The position numbers and the translations under genes are program-made. The notes below the pieces were generated by a model, which saw only the letters and a program-made list of their open reading frames with translations, had not been told where the DNA came from and did no database searches. A stretch of DNA of 64,000 nt from Cryptomeria japonica (lineage: Eukaryota > Streptophyta > Pinopsida > Cupressales > Cupressaceae), in assembly GCF_030272615.1 (NCBI RefSeq), contig NC_081413.1:22258501-22322500 (forward strand), read 5' to 3'. Positions 57,065-64,000 of the stretch are shown piece by piece; the first letter of the stretch is position 1; each line of letters opens with the position of its first letter.

Positions 57065-57548
57065 TGTTGGTGTAATTATTTATTCATATAGGATATAATT
57101 ACATCTTACTTAAGTTGACTTAGGATAATGCATCTCATAGTAATTTGGATATGAGACACTTAGGGAGATCTGCATACATTGGGAGTGTGTATATATGAGA
57201 ATTTCCACCTTTTATGGTGTTATCTTGTTGTTACTTTATAATATCCACTTATCATGGAGTGATAATTCCACCTTCGGTGCGTGATCCACTTTATATGGAA
57301 TATTTTACTATTTCTCCTACCTACCCTTGAATCTCATTGAGCCACATGTCGTATTTGTTTTCTCTCTTGTCTGTTATCCTTGCCTTTATAAGCATGCTCA
57401 TCATACATTGCATGTAATTTTGTTAATGATCTAGTTGATCACATTTTGCTTTTGATTGAAATACAATTTATTTTTATCAAAATTATTGTCTCTCTTTTGT
57501 GCTATTCGATGTGCTCTTGATCTTGACCATTTTCAACAAATTCTTACA
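57065..57548 (+). repeat. Copia-4 3' LTR
   Basis: Starts TGTTGGTGTAATTATT and ends CAAATTCTTACA. Aligned with 51559-52049. Confidence 0.9.
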
Positions 57549-57944
57549 GAAAAGATAGACCTAAATGTCCTATCATAATTATATGAAGATCCATTCAAAT
57601 CATACCTCATTGAGCATGCATTCACAGTTTCAATGGTTTTGTCAATGTAGAATGAGTGTCTCCAGAAGAAAAAGCAATGTTTGACATATATATAGTTAAG
57701 ATAATAATGTCAACTTCAACCTTCGATGAACTTATATACCTCCAAAAATAAAACACACCCTTAAAATATATCTAGATGCTATCCTTATAACTTCATTTCA
57801 TTGTTTTAAACAAACTTTTACATAAGAAACATGCATTCATGTGATTAAAATTTTAAACTTTCACATCCAAAATTTGCCAAGTATGAGAATCCAATCCTTC
57901 AAATTTAACAACAACTAATTTTTCCATTTCCTTATTGTGATATT
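57549..57944. other. spacer between Copia-4 and Copia-5
   Basis: No coding frame, repeat or element edge seen. Confidence 0.4.
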
Positions 57945-58482
57945 TTTCCAAGATCAAGAGCTCAATGAAAAGTACAAAATAGAGAGACAAGATAGAGGAC
58001 AAGTGTGAGATTTTGCCAAGATCAAGAGGCAATGGAAAGCACAAATAAGAGAGAACAAAATAGATGATAAGAATAAACTGTATTCTATCAAGATGAAAAT
58101 ACTAATCAACTGGATCAACAATAGATGTTGATTGATTTCCCATATAAACAATGTAGATGAGTCTTCTTAAATAGGCAAGGCTAGGGATATGTGAGCACAC
58201 AAACATGACATGTGGTTCAATAAGAAACAAGGGTAGGTAAGAAATAGGTGTAGGTAGGTAGGAGAAACAATATAATATTCCAAATGAGGTGGATCACCCA
58301 CCAAAGGTGGAGTGTAACAACAAGATCAACACCATAAAAGGTGGAAATTATCCTACACACACTATCCCAATGTGGCACAAACACCCAAGTGTCTCATACC
58401 CAAAATACTATGAAATGCATTTCCTAAGTAAACTTAAGTAAAGTGTAATAATATCCATGATGAATAATTATTTACACCAACA
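57945..58482 (-). repeat. Copia-5 3' LTR, same family as Copia-4
   Basis: The reverse complement starts TGTTGGTGTAAATAATTATT at 58482 and matches the Copia-4 LTR through ATGAGACACTTGGGTG and GGATAATTTCCACC. Its distal end (57951-58076) contains a duplicated ~63-bp unit (CCAAGATCAAGAG..CAATG.AAAG.ACAAA), so the exact LTR end is uncertain. Confidence 0.75.
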
Positions 58483-59450
58483 CCCCCCTTTAAGTGCAAC
58501 ATAAGGGAATGCACTAAAGTCTACAATGCAACTAAGCAATGCAAGATGGGTCCTGGCTACATGGCCATGTTAGGTACCCATGTACAATGCAAATGTAATC
58601 TCCCATAAATGGAGAAATAGAGAAAAACCAAATGGGGAAAAACCCAACCCCAAAAGACAGATCATGAAAGCACACAATGCTCTCAATGATGAATGAGAAG
58701 AACAAAAATATGTCCCCCTCATAAGAGAGAAGAAGAGACCATGAATCCCTCCCTCAATGTCGAATCTCCTGCAAATATGGTCCAATGATGATGACCAAAA
58801 TACCTCCCCATAAGAAAGAAAGAGAGCCAATGTTGCACCAATAATCTCAAAGTGTGACAAAACAAGGTACCAAGTCGATGACGATGAATCACTCGCTGCA
58901 ACTAAAAGAAGATTAGGCATGGAGACAACCTACTTTGAGCATCATCTAGATACTCATAAATGATAGAAATACTGGTAGAATCCAAGTCTCATGGGAGACA
59001 TGCACAAATGTGTAAAATCTAAGTCTCAACTGGATCCATACACCAAGTCTCACAAGATATTCATAATCTACGTGTACAAGAGGATTACATCAAATAGTGA
59101 AGAAAAACAAGATACAAAGAGGTGTGGCACTTTATGATAGTGCGAGTACAACATTTCTCAAGCAAGAACATACGTCATGCTAAAATATTCAAATGTGGAA
59201 ACATGAAAATGATGCAACCAACAAAGAAGCCCTGTAGAATACTACAATTGAAAATGCCTCCGAATGGAATTTCACCAAGAGATATAAATGAACAACTGAC
59301 CCCCAATAAAAAGATCATGTTGGCACTTACAAATAATGGCAAAGTGGACATCTAATTTTAATTATTACAACTATATGAGGGAAAAGCGGTTCAATGAAAC
59401 TCAATATGTGAAAATATTCAATGGACTTGTCCACACACCCATGGGACTCT
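58483..59450 (-). mobile_element. Copia-5: 3' interior of a truncated element on the minus strand
   Basis: Next to the LTR, the minus strand carries a purine-rich CTTAAAGGGGGGTG (58483-58496), then the ORF region shared with Copia-4 (FDIEGGIHGLFFSLMRG, SHSSLRALCAFMI; 58570-58920). No other coding segment, PBS or second LTR is visible, so only the 3' end appears to be left. Confidence 0.6.
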
Positions 59451-60960
59451 TGGTACAAGTTATGGAGTCATGAGGAATGACTCAACTTCCCAAGGTGGGT
59501 TCCATGGTTCTCTATCTCCCAAGGTCCCTCAAGCCAATGCCTTTGCTCTCAGATCACTGAGCAAAGTGACTTAGGGATGACGAATGCAAGAATGAGTGCT
59601 GATTTAGATTAATTTTAACATGAATGCATCCTATTTATTCATGATTCTACAAAGGAGTTAAACTAGATTATAAGATGACAAGATTAGTGCTAATATTATC
59701 CTAACATGATATACTAGTTATATGATTTAAGCTAGTGATAATTGAAATTCTCTAAAATTCTTATTAGATTAATTCCTATTACAAAGATAGGGTAGATCTA
59801 TGCTAAAACTGAGTATAACTGTGATACTAAAAGCTTGGATCATCAAAATGGAGAAATGAGAGCTCTATTTATAGAGAAAATAGGGCAATGGATGGTTAGG
59901 ATTGAAAGTTATCAATCCATGTTTATAATTTCCACCAATGAAATGGTGATAATTGTCAACATAAGATTGCTTGAGAGGAGAGGTAAGAAGCATTAAATGC
60001 TTGAGAAGACCTCATGGTTACCTTAGAAGGTAAGGTTTAAGGTTAGGTTAGGGTTATCCAATGGATAAAGCTTTTACCCAAAGGTTAAACTCTTGTGCAA
60101 ATTTTAAAGGGATAACCATGGTCAAAGCAATGGATGCTTGATGAGACCCCTGGGTCAGATGAAAGTTAAGTTAGGCAAAAATTATCTAACCATGCTACTA
60201 AGGGTTAGTTAACCATTAATGGTTTGAAGACTTTGGGGAGAAATTTGTAAGAGTCCTTCCAAATTTGAAGGTATTGAACAAGTTAACTTGTTGAAGGCAT
60301 AAACGCTTTAATGCCTTTGGAAGACTTTACTCCAAATCTGAGAAGTGACCTCCTCAAATTTAGGGAAAGGGGATAATTGATGGGTTTAGGTTAATTGATT
60401 AGGATTAGATGGGTTCTAGAAGAATTTAGGAAGAGGGTTAGGAGGTAAGTGGGAGATGTAGGAAAATGCAAGTGGATGAGGGATAATAGGATTTAATTAA
60501 AATAAATTGCTTTATTTCAATTTGGTTGCAAATTGGGGATTTAAATAAATTAGATTTATTTAATTGGGGTAAACTATTTAATTAAATGTAAATTTAATTA
60601 AAAAGTAGAGGGAAGGGATTTAGTTAAATAAAATGATTTATTCAATTAAATGATAAAAGACTTAAGTGAATTTAAATAAATAAATTGAATAATTTATTTA
60701 ATTAAATAGAAGAATGTGGATGATTTAATTAAATTAGATTTAACTAAATAGAGGAATGAGAATAAAATGAATATTAAATATTCATTTAGGAATATGGTCA
60801 TTTTTATACGTCTACATTTTGTCCCTCTTTTAAGTGGCGTGTGTGCACATGTTAATTCAAAGAAAAATGATGTGTCATCATGATTTGGTTATGATCAGTG
60901 TGATGTCCTGTTGAGATGTTCATGTCATGCCCCAGATTTGATAAATGATGTTGATAATGC
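59450..60960 (-). mobile_element. probable LTR of another retrotransposon, minus strand
   Basis: The region is AT-rich and non-coding, with a minus-strand TATA box and a transcript-like 3' portion (GCATTCGTCATCCCTAAGTC, 59550-59590). It contains many TTAATTAAATAAAT-type runs (60490-60780). This is the look of a long conifer-type LTR, but no second copy, PBS or exact ends can be fixed within the window. Confidence 0.35.
59863..59874 (-). promoter_or_regulatory. TATA box in the putative LTR
   Basis: The minus strand reads CTATAAATAGAG, a near-ideal plant TATA box, followed downstream by pyrimidine-rich TTTCTCCATTTTG. Confidence 0.5.
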
Positions 60961-60966
60961 CCCCCT

Positions 60967-61070
60967 CGGGAGATGAATCAAAAAAATTGAAAATTTCATT
61001 TGATTTGGTATAGTTCATGGCATTTTTAAATTATGTCTATGTTGAATGCGATAAGTTGATTCATCTCCCG
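60967..61070. repeat. 15-bp perfect inverted repeat
   Basis: CGGGAGATGAATCAA at 60967-60981 and its exact complement at 61056-61070 are separated by 74 bp. It could form a hairpin or mark the ends of a very small element. Confidence 0.8.
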
Positions 61071-61411
61071 ATAATGATGTTTGCTAGGGCTAGAAATGAG
61101 ATCACAAGAAATTTACTTGCTTGTCCATGCAACCTTAATTTTCATTTAGCCTATAAAAAGGTAAAAATTGATTTATTTTGTCTCATTTGTGCTTGTTGAC
61201 TCTGGAGAAAGTGACACTTGGAGAATAAGACAAAATGTCGATTCCCTTTGCCTCTCATCGATTTGAGTGTGTCTGGAGGTATCAGAGGCCTGCCACATAT
61301 GGACCACCAGTAAGTCATCAATTTTGACCCCTTTTTTATTTTTGTTTTGTCATTTTTAGGCATGTTTTTGAATTTTTCCATACGGATTTAACGGTTTAAC
61401 ACGTCGGGTAA
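61071..61411. other. unassigned sequence with one exon-like stretch
   Basis: A short open frame (MSIPFASHRFECVWRYQR, 61237-61310) ends at a good GTAAGT donor. No partner exon was found. Confidence 0.3.
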
Positions 61412-61830
61412 AAACCATAGCGCACACGATAAGTATCATAGCGCATAGGATTTGATGAACTAGGGTAGTGTCCGGGTAGGTTAGGATAGCACAGGTGTGG
61501 GTTAGGGTAGTGCATTGAAATAGTTTAGTGCATCGGGGGAATAGGGTAGCGCGTAGGGGAAAAAGGGTAGCGTGTAAGAAATACCTAGTGCATAGGGGTA
61601 GCAGAGGCTCACATGGGTAGTGTAGGATAGTGCATAAGTATGACCTAGCGTGCAAGGGTAGGTTCACAGCACAGGGCGAAAGTAGGATAGCACATAGCCT
61701 AGAAGTAGCGTAGAGGGTGTTTTAGGTGGAGCTTTGATGGATTAGGTTAGCACATAGGTGCAGGCTAGCGCTTAGGGTTAATTTCGTAGCGCATGGAGGA
61801 GGTTGGATAGCGCATAGGTATAAGAGTTTA
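61412..61830 (+). repeat. degenerate (G)GTAGCGCATAGG-type repeat field
   Basis: About twenty variants of TAGCGCATAGG, TAGTGCATAGG and GTAGCGCGTAGG occur over 420 bp, spaced irregularly at 15-35 bp. Most variants are CpG-to-TpG or CpG-to-CpA forms of one motif. They resemble the GGTAGCGCGTACGC text at 45-60. Confidence 0.7.
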
Positions 61831-62100
61831 GTGTTGAAGTAGAAAAATAGGATTTGATGAGTTGAAGAAAGAGGGGTAGGTGTTTGCCAATTTTTTCCGG
61901 GATGGGTGCAAACGTCAGTCTATGTGTCTGATGTCATTTGTTTTGATAATTTTTCCAATATGAGTTCCGATATGGTTTGTTTGATAGATACTTCATTTGA
62001 TTTGTAATGTTTCAAGTTGATGTTGATTTGATATGAGGTGGATTTTGATATGGATGTTTGATATGAACTTGATTTGATATGCATTGTTTTAAGTTGATAT
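61831..62100. other. spacer with GATTTGATATG-like simple repeats
   Basis: Short direct repeats of TTGATTTGATATG and TTGATGTTGATTTG occur at 61985-62100. No gene seen. Confidence 0.45.
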
Positions 62101-63271
62101 AAATGTGAGACTCTAGTTGTTTTTGTTACTATTTACTAAGTTGCCATTAGTTTTATGTCCAAAGTCATTTTATATACTCTAGTCAGTTATTACTACCAAA
62201 TCATGCAGTCAGTAAGCATAGAGCAGTCGGTTATAGAAGAAAGTAGTCATAGAGCTTAGTATACACCGAGCTGTCTACCGAGCAGCAAAAATGATATACC
62301 GAGTGAACACACACCGAGTGAAATGTGTTACTAGATTCATTGAACCTAGACACATATGGGAAACATGTTACAAGATTGAGGAACAGGGAATCATTATCAC
62401 TTAGGAAATTGCACCTTAAAGATTTTGTATGATCTTGAGGTCATCTATCCAATGAAATATTTTGTATAGTTATTCATTTGATGAATCATGTTTGTAAGAT
62501 CGAAGCATGAACAAAACACCGACATAAGAGATCTATTTATACAACATGAATTAAGGATCAGATATAGAGGTGTATGAAGTAAGACATGTGTAATAAAGAA
62601 GGAAGCACTGAGTATTGTGACTGTTAGAGACATAGAAGGTCACTGAGAAGGATTTCAGAGAACAGTCAAGGAACAAAGTAAACAAAAGGGTTTACCGAGT
62701 TAATCTATGGATTACCGAGGTATGCTATAAGCAAGGTAATCTCATTTTGAGCGCATAGAATCTGTTATAACATTTTAGGTGTGAAGCTACAGATATTTTG
62801 TAATATTGTGTTGTAATATTTTGAGTTGTAAGAGAAACCTTTAACAAGGTAAAAGACTCTAACAAAGTCTATAAATTGTAAAGCCTTTAACTAGGTGCAA
62901 CATTTAGAATAAGTGTTGTAAAATCCTTTAGCAAGGTAGATCTAACAATCTTGATACTCCTAACAAGGTAAGCTATCAGAAATAGCTAAACATGTAGCTC
63001 TAACCAAGCAACCTTTATTATTGCAGTTGTGAAGTTGTGGGTGTCATCCCCACCGTAGTTTTTCTCTCTAACCAAGAGTTTCTGTGTAACCAAAATATAT
63101 GTGTTATGGAGTGAGTCATGTATGATTGTTATTTATTTGTTTTAGCATTACATTATGTTATAGCAGTCTTTGGTTTATGCTTAACAGTAAAGTTATTGTT
63201 GAAGAAAATATTTGAAGTACTGATTCATCCCTCCCCTCTTAGTACATTAGCTTTCCATATTGGGCCTAACA
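62100..63271 (+). repeat. Copia-6 5' LTR (left edge not located)
   Basis: The right edge is fixed by the terminal GGGCCTAACA at 63271 followed by a PBS. The distal part has modules of CTAACAAGGTA, CTTTAACTAGGT and CCTTTAGCAAGGT (62840-62970), as in the Copia-1 and Copia-2 LTRs, and ends with ATTCATCCCTCCCCTCTTAG. Several ACCGAG motifs lie at 62265-62330 and 62695-62720. The left TG terminus could not be identified. Confidence 0.7.
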
Positions 63272-63273
63272 AT

Positions 63274-63285
63274 TGGTATCAGAGC
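63274..63285 (+). other. Copia-6 primer-binding site
   Basis: TGGTATCAGAGC, two bases after the LTR end, matches the initiator tRNA-Met complement. Confidence 0.88.
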
Positions 63286-63333
63286 TTGAATCTTGGAAAA
63301 GGGTTTAATTGCCTAAAGAGAAAGATCTTATCA

Positions 63334-64000
63334 ATGGAAGGCTATTGACAATCTCAGAGAATTGTGAATCTTCAAAATGAATTGGATCATGCTAATCAAG
63401 TGATTGCTGACATGCAGAAACAAATGCAAAAATCTCTGAAAGTTAGAAGAAGATTGTCTGATGATTTGCAGGACTCTCAAGAGTTAGTGGAACAAAATGA
63501 GACATCATCTGAGAATAGTATATCTGAAGAGACTGAAGAAATGATTGGAGAACTGAAAGAAAAGAACAAAGCACTGATTGATCAGCTAAAATCAATGAAG
63601 AGAGATCATGAACATTTCAACACATAGATGACTGAAAATCTTGATGCATTGAGGACAGCCGAGGATAAATTAAGAGATCTAGAAAGAGAAAAACAACAAC
63701 TTGAAGCATTAGTATCTGAAAGGAATGATGAAATCACAAGGATGTCTAGAATATAACAAAATCTGTCAGATCAATTCGGTTATGCGCATCATGAAGAAAA
63801 ATTGAAAGATGGTGAGAATCAAGCATTGAAACTTGAAGTATCAAGGTTGACCGATGAACTTGAAACAGAGAAGAAATCCAAAGAAACACTGAAGAAGAGT
63901 TATGAAGCATCAAAGATGTTGGTTGAGAAAATTAATACAAAAAGACCCAACAATGTTGCAGGACTCGGTTACAAAGGAAAAGACTCTACCGAGAAGGGAA
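63334..64000 (+). pseudogene. Copia-6 gag, coiled-coil N-terminal part, runs off the window
   Basis: It starts at ATG 63334 (MEGY, then TGA where a Trp codon is likely). A long heptad-rich helix follows (IVNLQNELDHANQVIADM, EMIGELKEKNKALIDQL, KLRDLEREKQQLEALV, ALKLEVSRLTDELETEKK). In-frame stops at 63346, 63625 and about 63755 show it is not intact. It belongs to the same coiled-coil gag type as Copia-2. The zinc knuckles, if present, lie beyond the window. Confidence 0.75.

Larger units (their letters stand above)
51559..57548 (+). mobile_element. Copia-4: LTR retrotransposon remnant with gag and protease, pol deleted
   Basis: LTRs of 491 and 484 bp start TGTTGGTGTAATTATT and end in CA (TTCTTCCA and TTCTTACA). 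A PBS and a purine tract (AAGCGGGGGCTGG) are at the expected places. Flanking 5-mers GCAAA (left) and GAAAA (right) match at four of five positions. Gag and the start of pol are readable from 54675, but integrase, RT and RNase H are absent. The 2.6-kb leader carries a solo-LTR-like and a SINE-like insert. Confidence 0.88.

Noticed and set aside
61237-61312. Single exon of a host gene with a GTAAGT donor
   Set aside because: Only about 25 codons, with no partner exon, promoter or recognisable domain nearby.

Overview
This window looks like intergenic DNA of a large plant nuclear genome, most likely a gymnosperm; that is an inference from style, not from a species marker. It is AT-rich and filled with nested Copia-type LTR retrotransposons primed by initiator tRNA-Met, satellite arrays, and degraded multi-exon element genes. 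I found no intact host gene, no rRNA, tRNA or CRISPR, and no bacterial-type signals. Every long coding stretch is element-derived and carries stop codons or frameshifts.

Layout. 1-7532: CpG-rich palindromic repeats, a spliced plus-strand pseudogene of unknown function (gene A, copy 1), a 359-bp tandem array, and the 3' part of a minus-strand gene that looks like a DDE-type transposase (gene B, copy 1). 7533-14805: full-length minus-strand Copia element (Copia-1) inside gene B, with a perfect 5-bp target duplication GTAAT. 14811-16440: a possible LINE tail and a minus-strand coiled-coil/G-patch-like fragment. 17360-19391: gene A, copy 2. 20010-27154: minus-strand Copia-like element with gag and a long unknown ORF instead of pol (Copia-2), flanked by 155-158 bp direct duplications. 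27475-40050: a second array of the 359-bp repeat, in the opposite orientation, split by a gag-only element with 2.4-kb LTRs (Copia-3, 28559-36736). 40269-43403: gene B, copy 2, more complete. 43487-47560: a 40-bp repeat, then about 2.8 kb of strand-asymmetric GA-rich minisatellite. 47560-51558: low-complexity and unassigned sequence. 51559-57548: plus-strand gag-protease Copia remnant (Copia-4) with a possible solo LTR and a SINE-like insert in its leader. 57945-59450: related minus-strand LTR plus 3' end (Copia-5). 59450-60960: probable minus-strand LTR with a TATA box. 61412-61830: GTAGCGC-type repeat field. From about 62.1 kb to the window end: 5' LTR, PBS and coiled-coil gag of another element (Copia-6).

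The most interesting signal is that gene A (+), a 359-bp satellite array and gene B (-) occur twice in the same order. This suggests a large two-gene mobile element with convergent genes and a central satellite, here in two diverged copies that were later broken up by Copia insertions. Gene B has D/E-rich motifs expected of a transposase. Gene A has a conserved Trp/Cys-rich domain that I do not recognise.
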